This document shows positions 51,380 through 63,376 of a stretch of 64,000 nt of DNA, piece after piece. The stretch covers positions 25,740,685 to 25,804,684 of the forward strand of contig BTRK01000003.1 in the NCBI GenBank assembly GCA_036245805.1, written 5' to 3'. This DNA is from Pristionchus mayeri. Taxonomy: Eukaryota > Nematoda > Chromadorea > Rhabditida > Neodiplogasteridae. The notes beneath the pieces were generated by a model. The model had not been told where the DNA came from and did not search any database. It was given only the letters and a program-made list of their open reading frames with translations. Positions within the stretch are counted from its first letter, which is position 1. Each line of letters starts with the position of its first letter. Both the position numbers and the translations under genes were made by a program.

Positions 51380-53040
51380 TCTCAGGTCAACTCCATCCAT
51401 CTACGATGTCTTACATCCAAGAGAACCATCTGGATCTCTTCCGATTCGTGGGGAAGATGCTGGCGAAGGCAGTCTACGAGGGAATCGTAGTCGACGTCCA
51501 ATTGGCACCTGTCATGTTGGCTACGGTATCTACTATCGACCATTGAGGGAATGCTGTAATAAATTGGCCAATTCACTTTCAGCTGTTGGGAGAGAAGTCA
51601 CTGTGCGCATTTGACGAGTTGGCTCAGTTCGATCCTGAGCTGTACAGGTGAAGGATACTTGAGGGCAATTTATACTCATCTGACTTGCAGATCGTTGAGT
51701 TATGTGAAGAAGGCGAGTGAGGAGGAGGTCAACGACATGGGATTGACCTTCTCGACGGATGAGAATTGCATGGGGAAGGTAAGGAAGGCAGAGGCTGTCT
51801 CCTTCTACCACCATGCGCATTTCAGTTGAAGACGATCGACATCGTGCCATGTGGAAGAGCCATCCAAGTCACCCATGAGAACAGGTCCATTCAGGGGATA
51901 CATTTCAGTGTAGCACGAATAGTTGTGACCTGTATAATCAATCTAGAAGTTGCGAGGGAGTTCCTTTGCGGAACTTGTCTAGGATTTGCTATGAAGCATC
52001 GCGAGCTTTTCTATTAGATTTTTGACATGTCGTATATGAAATGGTAGAAAGTGAGATGAAATGCTTAATTGAAGGATCAATTACGTGCATCGAATGGCTC
52101 ATTATCGAGTGTTCACTCAGACGAAGGAGCAGTGCAAAGCATTCGTAGAGGGATTCCAAGTGAGTGGGAAGAGATGCAGTTCGCCCAACTTGCATATGAA
52201 TGTATAGATCAGAGATTGTGAAATCATGAATATCCAAATGCGAAGAGTGAATGGATCAATCTCAACTGATCACAGAAAGTGGTTAATCCCTCGTGGCTCT
52301 TCCTCTTCGCCCCTCACGAACTCCAGTATCTCATCTCCGGCCAATCAAGGTATGTACCCCCTCCCCTCTGTATCTTTTATTCCACGATTTTTTCCTTCTC
52401 ACAACTTTACGTTATCTAAATTTCTTTAAATTTATTAATCTGTAAATTATCATTTAACCATTCCCTTCTCAGTGATATCGATCTGCCGGATCTTCGTAAG
52501 CACGTCCAGTATTACGGAGGATTCCACTCAGGCCATCGATTGATTAAGTGGCTTTGGCAGATTCTGGAGAACGATTTTTCAGCAGAAGAGAGACGACTGT
52601 TTCTTAAGGTATACTGTAACCAGGGACTATCTATCGACTACTTGCATTCCAGTTCGTCACAAGTTGTTCTCGTGGGCCATTGCTCGGGTTTGGGTCACTG
52701 GAGCCTCCATTCTCCATTCGATGCGTCGAAGTTTCTGATGATCAGGTAGTCGATAATGGAGGGATTACTGTAGATTGAGTTGTTTAAGGACACGGGGGAC
52801 ACGTTGGGCAGTGTGGTGAGAGGATTTCTTGCCCTGAAGAAGGGGCAGTCGACCAGCAGGTAGAGTGCTCATCTTGGATGGGAGAGGAGGGAGAGGGAGG
52901 GAGTGAGAGGGCATTGCAGACTTCCCACTGCTTCCACTTGCTTCAATCTACTCAAACTTCCCAACTATAACAAGAAGAGTGTACTGCTGGAGAAGTTGAG
53001 ATACGCCATCCACTCAGAAACAGGATTCGAACTAAGTTGA
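46161..53040 (+). CDS. oxi-1: HECT E3 ubiquitin ligase, UBE3B orthologue
   Basis: Transfers ubiquitin from E2 through a HECT Cys thioester. The N-terminal IQ-like helix ([18 protein letters not shown]) is at 46.3 kb. Helical mid-regions follow ([18 protein letters not shown] 46.8 kb; [18 protein letters not shown] 47.3 kb; [19 protein letters not shown] 47.6 kb; [19 protein letters not shown] 48.6 kb), then [19 protein letters not shown] (50.4 kb). The HECT domain runs from [19 protein letters not shown] (50.7 kb) through [37 protein letters not shown] and [16 protein letters not shown] to the catalytic [19 protein letters not shown] (52.65 kb), [19 protein letters not shown] and the UBE3B-like end [10 protein letters not shown]. 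The catalytic Cys is present. A hAT MITE lies in one intron. The exons from 51,384 on are also present in the downstream tandem copies. Confidence 0.93.
47711..47799 (+). repeat. Intron sharing sequence with the 44.9-kb intron
   Basis: oxi-1 intron beginning GTGGGTTGAG with CATTCATCAACATCACT, homologous to the intron at 44,937-45,006. Both follow an exon ending ATGG and both are phase 1. Confidence 0.7.
48909..49524. mobile_element. Non-autonomous hAT-type MITE in an oxi-1 intron
   Basis: 616 bp. The left end CAGTGGTGGAAAAGGTAGGTA and the reverse complement of the right end CAGTTGTGGAAAAGTAGGTA are matching terminal inverted repeats of hAT type. An 8-bp target duplication ATGGTAAC flanks it at 48,901-48,908 and 49,525-49,532. 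The interior is A+T-rich, with GGGCATGTT words near both ends and no transposase. Confidence 0.9.
51303..51376. repeat. (CT)n microsatellite, left border of the tandem array
   Basis: About 36 CT units in the oxi-1 intron before the exon at 51,384. Equivalent CT runs mark every later unit border. Confidence 0.95.
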
Positions 53041-53441
53041 TCTACCCCCAAAGAATGTATTTATTGATATTTATCGTTAAACAGAGGTTGTGCATCATAA
53101 TTAGGATCTCGAACTGGTATTCGCTTGTAAATAATTTCCCTAGATTGAATGATATGTAGAGAAATCTTCGGTTTCTATGTGTTGCAATATCAAAATGTGA
53201 AATTAGTGTACTTTAATGATTATGTTACTCTCAAATGAGTTTAGTTCGCTTTGTAAAGCTCCGAACGGGTTGTTCATTTTTCATCTTTTTCCCGATAAAC
53301 TTTGATGACTGATGAAAGATCCTGATGTGTGGGAGAGTTTGTACAGGCGGCATAACAGTATGCCGCTATTCAATTGTGAAACTTACAATTAGGAACCGAT
53401 GAGCAACTGAGGGGGAAGGGAGGGGGTGATTAGGCCACTAC

Positions 53442-53512
53442 GTCGGATGAGAACTATGACGTCATGCCTATGATATATCAAAGGCAGCATGACGTCATAG
53501 TTCTCATCCGAC
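53442..53512. repeat. Hairpin with two TGACGTCA sites (unit 1)
   Basis: Perfect 26-bp arms (53,442-53,467 and 53,487-53,512) around a 19-base loop, each arm containing the CRE/ATF-type palindrome TGACGTCA. It lies about 230 bp upstream of the ShK gene start. Copies at about 56,823-56,893 and 60,204-60,274. Confidence 0.9.
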
Positions 53513-53741
53513 TAGTGCCGGGTGATTAGTATTATGGAACGACATCGTCGTGCTAATGAAGATAAGAAAGCACGAAAGGACGAGGGATCAAAGGGAAATA
53601 AGTAGAGTTGTATCAGACTACACCATTGTGAATGGAAGGATAAATGGTGAAGGGGAAGAGATCTCTACTGCAGTTGAACACACTTCGAACCATTCGAAGG
53701 GGATTAAAAGAGCGAGATCCTGTTGAGATCTCCATCGGAAG

Positions 53742-54567
53742 ATGATGATCGCCTCTCTTCTTCTCTTCTCTGCTGCAGTCGTCGTCGTGAATGGACAGTG
53801 CGGGGCTGCTGACAATGCCAGGTAGGTCAAGAGAGGAGAATATCGATTGCCTCTCTATCTAGGTGCACCACGTGGGTACAAGGAGGATTCTGCACCTCCA
53901 ATTACTATACACTCGACTATCGCAAGGTGAGGAAGAAGGAGAATGAGCAGATAAGTACTACGGTAGTTCATCTGTCCCAGGGGGTGAAGAGAGAGGTACT
54001 ACGGTAGTTCATCGATTTCAGGCGACATGTGGTTCAGTCTGCAATCTCTGTCCCACAACTGCTGCGGCTGCTTGTGTAGGAACCACCGAAAATGTGAAGT
54101 GAGACCGTTGATTATCGATTGAATGAGTAGATCACTCCGTCCGAAGAGAACTGGGTGCTTGTCCGCCTCTGGATGAGAGTCAATTCCAGTTGTGCTTCAT
54201 GGAAGACGAATGGATTCTGCACCAACCTTGCCTACACTGAGACGATGAAGAGACAGTACTGCTGCAGGACCTGTTTCACACCCGTCGTTACCGTAACTTC
54301 CATTTATCGATCGATCGATCATGCTGATTGCAGGAGCCGAATCCGACAACTACATGTGGAGTAGTGTACGAGGGCACGACAGCGGTGGTCAACTCAGCCC
54401 CCACAACGGGAGCGACTGCCCTCAACTACCAGCAGGTACTATCGAATGGCCAGAATGACCCCCCCCCCCCTCCCCCTTCAGAGTATCACTCGAGTGTTCG
54501 TGAAGAGTGGATGCTCACTCAAGTTGTACACTGATCCGATGGGAACCACAGCTGCCAGTGGATCGCC
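53742..54567 (+). CDS. ShK-domain secreted protein, copy 1, lacking native last exon
   Basis: Signal peptide [19 protein letters not shown], then two ShK (SXC/ShKT) modules. Module 1 is [18 protein letters not shown] continuing to [10 protein letters not shown]. Module 2 ends [20 protein letters not shown] and [11 protein letters not shown] Thr-rich linker ([20 protein letters not shown]) and [20 protein letters not shown] follow. ShK modules in nematodes are secreted disulfide domains, some of which block potassium channels, others being parts of enzymes or cuticle proteins. In this copy the final donor (54,568) faces a CT-repeat intron whose next acceptor belongs to a HECT exon, so the native C-terminal exon (FVGADSFVTLAGDATSS, ending ECTCP) is absent. 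Confidence 0.75.
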
Positions 54568-54613
54568 GTGAGTCGAGAGAGACATCGCTCTCTCCATTCT
54601 ACATACTCTCTCG

Positions 54614-54757
<144 letters not shown>

Positions 54758-54765
54758 CTTCTCAG

Positions 54766-56421
54766 GTCAACTCCATCCATCTACGATGTCTTACATCCAA
54801 GAGAACCATCTGGATCTCTTCCGATTCGTGGGGAAGATGCTGGCGAAGGCAGTCTACGAGGGAATCGTAGTCGACGTCCAATTGGCACCTGTCATGTTGG
54901 CTACGGTATCTACTATCGACCATTGAGGGAATGCTGTAATAAATTGGCCAATTCACTTTCAGCTGTTGGGAGAGAAGTCACTGTGCGCATTTGACGAGTT
55001 GGCTCAGTTCGATCCTGAGCTGTACAGGTGAAGGATACTTGAGGGCAATTTATACTCATCTGACTTGCAGATCGTTGAGTTATGTGAAGAAGGCGAGTGA
55101 GGAGGAGGTCAACGACATGGGATTGACCTTCTCGACGGATGAGAATTGCATGGGGAAGGTAAGGAAGGCAGAGGCTGTCTCCTTCTACCACCATGCGCAT
55201 TTCAGTTGAAGACGATCGACATCGTGCCATGTGGAAGAGCCATCCAAGTCACCCATGAGAACAGGTCCATTCAGGGGATACATTTCAGTGTAGCACGAAT
55301 AGTTGTGACCTGTATAATCAATCTAGAAGTTGCGAGGGAGTTCCTTTGCGGAACTTGTCTAGGATTTGCTATGAAGCATCGCGAGCTTTTCTATTAGATT
55401 TTTGACATGTCGTATATGAAATGGTAGAAAGTGAGATGAAATGCTTAATTGAAGGATCAATTACGTGCATCGAATGGCTCATTATCGAGTGTTCACTCAG
55501 ACGAAGGAGCAGTGCAAAGCATTCGTAGAGGGATTCCAAGTGAGTGGGAAGAGATGCAGTTCGCCCAACTTGCATATGAATGTATAGATCAGAGATTGTG
55601 AAATCATGAATATCCAAATGCGAAGAGTGAATGGATCAATCTCAACTGATCACAGAAAGTGGTTAATCCCTCGTGGCTCTTCCTCTTCGCCCCTCACGAA
55701 CTCCAGTATCTCATCTCCGGCCAATCAAGGTATGTACCCCCCTCCCCTCTGTATCTTTTATTCCACGATTTTTTCCTTCTCACAACTTTACGTTATCTAA
55801 ATTTCTTTAAATTTATTAATCTGTAAATTATCATTTAACCATTCCCTTCTCAGTGATATCGATCTGCCGGATCTTCGTAAGCACGTCCAGTATTACGGAG
55901 GATTCCACTCAGGCCATCGATTGATTAAGTGGCTTTGGCAGATTCTGGAGAACGATTTTTCAGCAGAAGAGAGACGACTGTTTCTTAAGGTATACTGTAA
56001 CCAGGGACTATCTATCGACTACTTGCATTCCAGTTCGTCACAAGTTGTTCTCGTGGGCCATTGCTCGGGTTTGGGTCACTGGAGCCTCCATTCTCCATTC
56101 GATGCGTCGAAGTTTCTGATGATCAGGTAGTCGATAATGGAGGGATTACTGTAGATTGAGTTGTTTAAGGACACGGGGGACACGTTGGGCAGTGTGGTGA
56201 GAGGATTTCTTGCCCTGAAGAAGGGGCAGTCGACCAGCAGGTAGAGTGCTCATCTTGGATGGGAGAGGAGGGAGAGGGAGGGAGTGAGAGGGCATTGCAG
56301 ACTTCCCACTGCTTCCACTTGCTTCAATCTACTCAAACTTCCCAACTATAACAAGAAGAGTGTACTGCTGGAGAAGTTGAGATACGCCATCCACTCAGAA
56401 ACAGGATTCGAACTAAGTTGA
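54766..56421 (+). pseudogene. HECT C-terminal fragment, copy 2
   Basis: Duplicate of the oxi-1 exons encoding the last two thirds of the HECT domain, including the catalytic Cys exon and the terminal GFELS. The N-terminal ligase and the first HECT exons are missing. Reading frame and splice sites are intact, but there is no start of its own, and splicing from the upstream ShK exon would be out of frame. It is identical to copy 1 except for one extra C near 55,741. Confidence 0.8.
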
Positions 56422-57122
56422 TCTACCCCCAAAGAATGTATTTATTGATATTTATCGTTAAACAGAGGTTGTGCATCATAATTAGGATCTCGAACTGGTA
56501 TTCGCTTGTAAATAATTTCCCTAGATTGAATGATATGTAGAGAAATCTTCGGTTTCTATGTGTTGCAATATCAAAATGTGAAATTAGTGTACTTTAATGA
56601 TTATGTTACTCTCAAATGAGTTTAGTTCGCTTTGTAAAGCTCCGAACGGGTTGTTCATTTTTCATCTTTTTCCCGATAAACTTTGATGACTGATGAAAGA
56701 TCCTGATGTGTGGGAGAGTTTGTACAGGCGGCATAACAGTATGCCGCTATTCAATTGTGAAACTTACAATTAGGAACCGATGAGCAACTGAGGGGGAAGG
56801 GAGGGGGTGATTAGGCCACTACGTCGGATGAGAACTATGACGTCATGCCTATGATATATCAAAGGCAGCATGACGTCATAGTTCTCATCCGACTAGTGCC
56901 GGGTGATTAGTATTATGGAACGACATCGTCGTGCTAATGAAGATAAGAAAGCACGAAAGGACGAGGGATCAAAGGGAAATAAGTAGAGTTGTATCAGACT
57001 ACACCATTGTGAATGGAAGGATAAATGGTGAAGGGGAAGAGATCTCTACTGCAGTTGAACACACTTCGAACCATTCGAAGGGGATTAAAAGAGCGAGATC
57101 CTGTTGAGATCTCCATCGGAAG

Positions 57123-57948
57123 ATGATGATCGCCTCTCTTCTTCTCTTCTCTGCTGCAGTCGTCGTCGTGAATGGACAGTGCGGGGCTGCTGACAATGCC
57201 AGGTAGGTCAAGAGAGGAGAATATCGATTGCCTCTCTATCTAGGTGCACCACGTGGGTACAAGGAGGATTCTGCACCTCCAATTACTATACACTCGACTA
57301 TCGCAAGGTGAGGAAGAAGGAGAATGAGCAGATAAGTACTACGGTAGTTCATCTGTCCCAGGGGGTGAAGAGAGAGGTACTACGGTAGTTCATCGATTTC
57401 AGGCGACATGTGGTTCAGTCTGCAATCTCTGTCCCACAACTGCTGCGGCTGCTTGTGTAGGAACCACCGAAAATGTGAAGTGAGACCGTTGATTATCGAT
57501 TGAATGAGTAGATCACTCCGTCCGAAGAGAACTGGGTGCTTGTCCGCCTCTGGATGAGAGTCAATTCCAGTTGTGCTTCATGGAAGACGAATGGATTCTG
57601 CACCAACCTTGCCTACACTGAGACGATGAAGAGACAGTACTGCTGCAGGACCTGTTTCACACCCGTCGTTACCGTAACTTCCATTTATCGATCGATCGAT
57701 CATGCTGATTGCAGGAGCCGAATCCGACAACTACATGTGGAGTAGTGTACGAGGGCACGACAGCGGTGGTCAACTCAGCCCCCACAACGGGAGCGACTGC
57801 CCTCAACTACCAGCAGGTACTATCGAATGGCCAGAATGACCCCCCCCCCCCTCCCCCTTCAGAGTATCACTCGAGTGTTCGTGAAGAGTGGATGCTCACT
57901 CAAGTTGTACACTGATCCGATGGGAACCACAGCTGCCAGTGGATCGCC
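57123..57948 (+). CDS. ShK-domain secreted protein, copy 2, lacking native last exon
   Basis: Same content as copy 1 (53,742-54,567): signal peptide, two ShK modules, Thr-rich linker. Again the last native exon is replaced by downstream HECT exons beyond a CT-rich intron. Confidence 0.72.
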
Positions 57949-58028
57949 GTGAGTCGAGAGAGACATCGCTCTCTCCATTCTACATACTCTCTCGCCTCTC
58001 TCTCTCTCTCTCCATTCTACATACTCTC

Positions 58029-58139
<111 letters not shown>

Positions 58140-58147
58140 CTTCTCAG

Positions 58148-59802
58148 GTCAACTCCATCCATCTACGATGTCTTACATCCAAGAGAACCATCTGGATCTC
58201 TTCCGATTCGTGGGGAAGATGCTGGCGAAGGCAGTCTACGAGGGAATCGTAGTCGACGTCCAATTGGCACCTGTCATGTTGGCTACGGTATCTACTATCG
58301 ACCATTGAGGGAATGCTGTAATAAATTGGCCAATTCACTTTCAGCTGTTGGGAGAGAAGTCACTGTGCGCATTTGACGAGTTGGCTCAGTTCGATCCTGA
58401 GCTGTACAGGTGAAGGATACTTGAGGGCAATTTATACTCATCTGACTTGCAGATCGTTGAGTTATGTGAAGAAGGCGAGTGAGGAGGAGGTCAACGACAT
58501 GGGATTGACCTTCTCGACGGATGAGAATTGCATGGGGAAGGTAAGGAAGGCAGAGGCTGTCTCCTTCTACCACCATGCGCATTTCAGTTGAAGACGATCG
58601 ACATCGTGCCATGTGGAAGAGCCATCCAAGTCACCCATGAGAACAGGTCCATTCAGGGGATACATTTCAGTGTAGCACGAATAGTTGTGACCTGTATAAT
58701 CAATCTAGAAGTTGCGAGGGAGTTCCTTTGCGGAACTTGTCTAGGATTTGCTATGAAGCATCGCGAGCTTTTCTATTAGATTTTTGACATGTCGTATATG
58801 AAATGGTAGAAAGTGAGATGAAATGCTTAATTGAAGGATCAATTACGTGCATCGAATGGCTCATTATCGAGTGTTCACTCAGACGAAGGAGCAGTGCAAA
58901 GCATTCGTAGAGGGATTCCAAGTGAGTGGGAAGAGATGCAGTTCGCCCAACTTGCATATGAATGTATAGATCAGAGATTGTGAAATCATGAATATCCAAA
59001 TGCGAAGAGTGAATGGATCAATCTCAACTGATCACAGAAAGTGGTTAATCCCTCGTGGCTCTTCCTCTTCGCCCCTCACGAACTCCAGTATCTCATCTCC
59101 GGCCAATCAAGGTATGTACCCCCTCCCCTCTGTATCTTTTATTCCACGATTTTTTCCTTCTCACAACTTTACGTTATCTAAATTTCTTTAAATTTATTAA
59201 TCTGTAAATTATCATTTAACCATTCCCTTCTCAGTGATATCGATCTGCCGGATCTTCGTAAGCACGTCCAGTATTACGGAGGATTCCACTCAGGCCATCG
59301 ATTGATTAAGTGGCTTTGGCAGATTCTGGAGAACGATTTTTCAGCAGAAGAGAGACGACTGTTTCTTAAGGTATACTGTAACCAGGGACTATCTATCGAC
59401 TACTTGCATTCCAGTTCGTCACAAGTTGTTCTCGTGGGCCATTGCTCGGGTTTGGGTCACTGGAGCCTCCATTCTCCATTCGATGCGTCGAAGTTTCTGA
59501 TGATCAGGTAGTCGATAATGGAGGGATTACTGTAGATTGAGTTGTTTAAGGACACGGGGGACACGTTGGGCAGTGTGGTGAGAGGATTTCTTGCCCTGAA
59601 GAAGGGGCAGTCGACCAGCAGGTAGAGTGCTCATCTTGGATGGGAGAGGAGGGAGAGGGAGGGAGTGAGAGGGCATTGCAGACTTCCCACTGCTTCCACT
59701 TGCTTCAATCTACTCAAACTTCCCAACTATAACAAGAAGAGTGTACTGCTGGAGAAGTTGAGATACGCCATCCACTCAGAAACAGGATTCGAACTAAGTT
59801 GA
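58148..59802 (+). pseudogene. HECT C-terminal fragment, copy 3
   Basis: Third copy of the HECT exons, ending GFELS at 59,802. Sequence matches copy 1; no promoter or N-terminal exons. Confidence 0.8.
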
Positions 59803-60503
59803 TCTACCCCCAAAGAATGTATTTATTGATATTTATCGTTAAACAGAGGTTGTGCATCATAATTAGGATCTCGAACTGGTATTCGCTTGTAAATAATTTC
59901 CCTAGATTGAATGATATGTAGAGAAATCTTCGGTTTCTATGTGTTGCAATATCAAAATGTGAAATTAGTGTACTTTAATGATTATGTTACTCTCAAATGA
60001 GTTTAGTTCGCTTTGTAAAGCTCCGAACGGGTTGTTCATTTTTCATCTTTTTCCCGATAAACTTTGATGACTGATGAAAGATCCTGATGTGTGGGAGAGT
60101 TTGTACAGGCGGCATAACAGTATGCCGCTATTCAATTGTGAAACTTACAATTAGGAACCGATGAGCAACTGAGGGGGAAGGGAGGGGGTGATTAGGCCAC
60201 TACGTCGGATGAGAACTATGACGTCATGCCTATGATATATCAAAGGCAGCATGACGTCATAGTTCTCATCCGACTAGTGCCGGGTGATTAGTATTATGGA
60301 ACGACATCGTCGTGCTAATGAAGATAAGAAAGCACGAAAGGACGAGGGATCAAAGGGAAATAAGTAGAGTTGTATCAGACTACACCATTGTGAATGGAAG
60401 GATAAATGGTGAAGGGGAAGAGATCTCTACTGCAGTTGAACACACTTCGAACCATTCGAAGGGGATTAAAAGAGCGAGATCCTGTTGAGATCTCCATCGG
60501 AAG

Positions 60504-61330
60504 ATGATGATCGCCTCTCTTCTTCTCTTCTCTGCTGCAGTCGTCGTCGTGAATGGACAGTGCGGGGCTGCTGACAATGCCAGGTAGGTCAAGAGAGGAG
60601 AATATCGATTGCCTCTCTATCTAGGTGCACCACGTGGGTACAAGGAGGATTCTGCACCTCCAATTACTATACACTCGACTATCGCAAGGTGAGGAAGAAG
60701 GAGAATGAGCAGATAAGTACTACGGTAGTTCATCTGTCCCAGGGGGTGAAGAGAGAGGTACTACGGTAGTTCATCGATTTCAGGCGACATGTGGTTCAGT
60801 CTGCAATCTCTGTCCCACAACTGCTGCGGCTGCTTGTGTAGGAACCACCGAAAATGTGAAGTGAGACCGTTGATTATCGATTGAATGAGTAGATCACTCC
60901 GTCCGAAGAGAACTGGGTGCTTGTCCGCCTCTGGATGAGAGTCAATTCCAGTTGTGCTTCATGGAAGACGAATGGATTCTGCACCAACCTTGCCTACACT
61001 GAGACGATGAAGAGACAGTACTGCTGCAGGACCTGTTTCACACCCGTCGTTACCGTAACTTCCATTTATCGATCGATCGATCATGCTGATTGCAGGAGCC
61101 GAATCCGACAACTACATGTGGAGTAGTGTACGAGGGCACGACAGCGGTGGTCAACTCAGCCCCCACAACGGGAGCGACTGCCCTCAACTACCAGCAGGTA
61201 CTATCGAATGGCCAGAATGACCCCCCCCCCCCCTCCCCCTTCAGAGTATCACTCGAGTGTTCGTGAAGAGTGGATGCTCACTCAAGTTGTACACTGATCC
61301 GATGGGAACCACAGCTGCCAGTGGATCGCC
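60504..61330 (+). CDS. ShK-domain secreted protein, copy 3, lacking native last exon
   Basis: Third ShK copy with intact signal peptide and two ShK modules. Its next downstream exon is the HECT exon at 61,529. The true terminal exon lies at 62,234, beyond the truncated HECT piece, so exon skipping over unit 4 could in principle restore the native end. Confidence 0.72.
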
Positions 61331-61410
61331 GTGAGTCGAGAGAGACATCGCTCTCTCCATTCTACATACTCTCTCGCCTCTCTCTCTCTCTCTCCATTCT
61401 ACATACTCTC

Positions 61411-61520
<110 letters not shown>

Positions 61521-61528
61521 CTTCTCAG

Positions 61529-62165
61529 GTCAACTCCATCCATCTACGATGTCTTACATCCAAGAGAACCATCTGGATCTCTTCCGATTCGTGGGGAAGA
61601 TGCTGGCGAAGGCAGTCTACGAGGGAATCGTAGTCGACGTCCAATTGGCACCTGTCATGTTGGCTACGGTATCTACTATCGACCATTGAGGGAATGCTGT
61701 AATAAATTGGCCAATTCACTTTCAGCTGTTGGGAGAGAAGTCACTGTGCGCATTTGACGAGTTGGCTCAGTTCGATCCTGAGCTGTACAGGTGAAGGATA
61801 CTTGAGGGCAATTTATACTCATCTGACTTGCAGATCGTTGAGTTATGTGAAGAAGGCGAGTGAGGAGGAGGTCAACGACATGGGATTGACCTTCTCGACG
61901 GATGAGAATTGCTCAGCCCCCACAACGGGAGCGACTGCCCTCAACTACCAGCAGGTACTATCGAATGGCCAGAATGACCCCCCCCCCCTCCCCCTTCAGA
62001 GTATCACTCGAGTGTTCGTGAAGAGTGGATGCTCACTCAAGTTGTACACTGATCCGATGGGAACCACAGCTGCCAGTGGATCGCCGTGAGTCGAGAGAGA
62101 CATCGCTCTCTCCATTCTACATACTCTCTCGCCTCTCTCTCTCTCTCTCCATTCTACATACTCTC

Positions 62166-62216
<51 letters not shown>

Positions 62217-62312
62217 GCCTCTCTCTCTTCCAGATTCGTGGGTGCAGACTCCTTCGTGACTCTGGCGGGAGATGCGACTAGTTCGATCTCCTTCGAGTGT
62301 ACTTGTCCCTGA
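61529..62312 (+). pseudogene. HECT/ShK deletion fusion (unit 4)
   Basis: HECT exons run normally up to the codons for FSTDEN (61,911), then jump within an exon to the ShK linker exon ([13 protein letters not shown], 61,915 on), joining the two genes in one open frame for about 40 codons. Downstream are [16 protein letters not shown], a donor at 62,086 and the native ShK last exon 62,234-62,312 ending ECTCP. Relative to a full unit about 2.6 kb is deleted. Shared bases at the join are minimal. Confidence 0.8.
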
Positions 62313-62407
62313 GAGGAATCCCTTCCCTCTTCGACCTAATTGATGACTGATAAATAATTATGAGATTCCCAAGAAAATAAGTTTATTTCGTTCGGCTTCT
62401 CCCGTCG

Positions 62408-62989
62408 TGAACGCAATGTTCAATATTCAATATTTATTCAAGCCTCAGGGCTGCAGCCTGTTGAAAGGATTGGTATTTCCATTGATTGGGGTCTCTTCGG
62501 CAATTGTCTGCCCATGTCAATCCTAATGCCTTCACAAACTCGTCTCTCCATCTTATCTTTGGTCGCCCAGGAGATCGAAATCTGTCCCACAGCGTCCAAT
62601 TGAGAATTCGGCCAGTCCATCTCTCATCATCCAGCGTTGCTATCCTCTTCGCCCAGTTCCACTTTCTAAGCATTGCCCTCACTCTAATGTCTTCCAAGGG
62701 CACTTTCATTCTTAACCAATCATTTGGCTTTCTGTCCATTCTAGTCACGCCCGCCATCTTCCTCATCATAGATCTTTGCGTAACAATCAGTCTTTTCCGT
62801 TCGGATTTCGTTGCGCTCCAAACTTCGCTTCCGTAAAGAAAACTCGGTTCGATACACATGTGGAAGACTTTCGTTTTCAATGCCATTTCAACGCCTCGAC
62901 TGGTCATGAATTCTTGAAACTTATTGAATGATCTCCATGCTGCGCCGATTCGTCGATTCAATTCCAGCTTCAGATCCTGAACGCAATGT
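62408..62989 (-). mobile_element. 5'-truncated RTE-type non-LTR retroposon
   Basis: The minus-strand frame 62,434-62,961 (175 residues) matches the C-terminal domain following reverse transcriptase in RTE-clade elements: RIGAAWRSFNKFQEF, MALKTKVFHMCIEPSFLYGS, EVWSATKSERKRLIVTQRS, WNWAKRIATLDDERWTGRI, SPGRPKIRWRDEFVKALG. A 12-bp target duplication, TGAACGCAATGT, flanks the insert at 62,408-62,419 and 62,978-62,989. The 3' end carries short TATTGAA-type repeats, as is usual for RTE. The RT and endonuclease domains are missing, so it is a dead copy. Confidence 0.92.
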
Positions 62990-63078
62990 ACAGTCAGTGA
63001 AATTCAGTTTGTGAGTCCAGAAGGCCCAGAGGGTCCAGTCGGTCCTTCGGGTCCCTTTCCTCCCTTGTTCGATCCCCA

Positions 63079-63376
63079 TCATGCTGCATATCCAGGGTAG
63101 TCCCATCCGTATCCATAAGCAGGATAGCCGTAGTTTGGAGAATATGATCCCGCATACTGTAATACTGTAATGGGAGGGGTTATGGTAGATCGATTGAATC
63201 AGAAGATCGATGGAGGAGCGACTCACTCCAAGATACTGGGATGATGGTTGAGAACAGAAGAGAACAGCAACAAGGCAAATGAGGATACTGTAGGAAGAGT
63301 TTATTGACATCTAAAGTGGAATGAAGAATGAGAAGTGGAATGAAGAATGAGAAGAAACTCACATCTTGGAGTTCAT
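63079..63376 (-). CDS. Small secreted Gly/Tyr-rich peptide (NLP/CNC-like)
   Basis: Three exons: MNSK at 63,363-63,376, then the signal peptide body (IILICLVAVLFCSQPSSQYL), then a mature Gly-Tyr-Pro-rich peptide (YAGSYSPNYGYPAYGYGWDY, ending PGYAA). The stop is at 63,079-63,081. About 46 residues in all. Size, signal peptide and GYGYGW composition resemble the nematode NLP/caenacin antimicrobial or cuticle-associated peptides; exact membership is not proven. In-frame codons after the stop continue as a short collagen-like Gly-Pro-X stretch. A close paralogue lies head-to-head at 63,843. Confidence 0.7.

Noticed and set aside
62995..63060. Collagen gene on the plus strand (PEGPEGPVGPSG)
   Set aside because: The Gly-Pro-X pattern reads in both directions, and the plus frame stops after PGYPG-like residues. 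The minus frame continues the peptide gene and explains it better.
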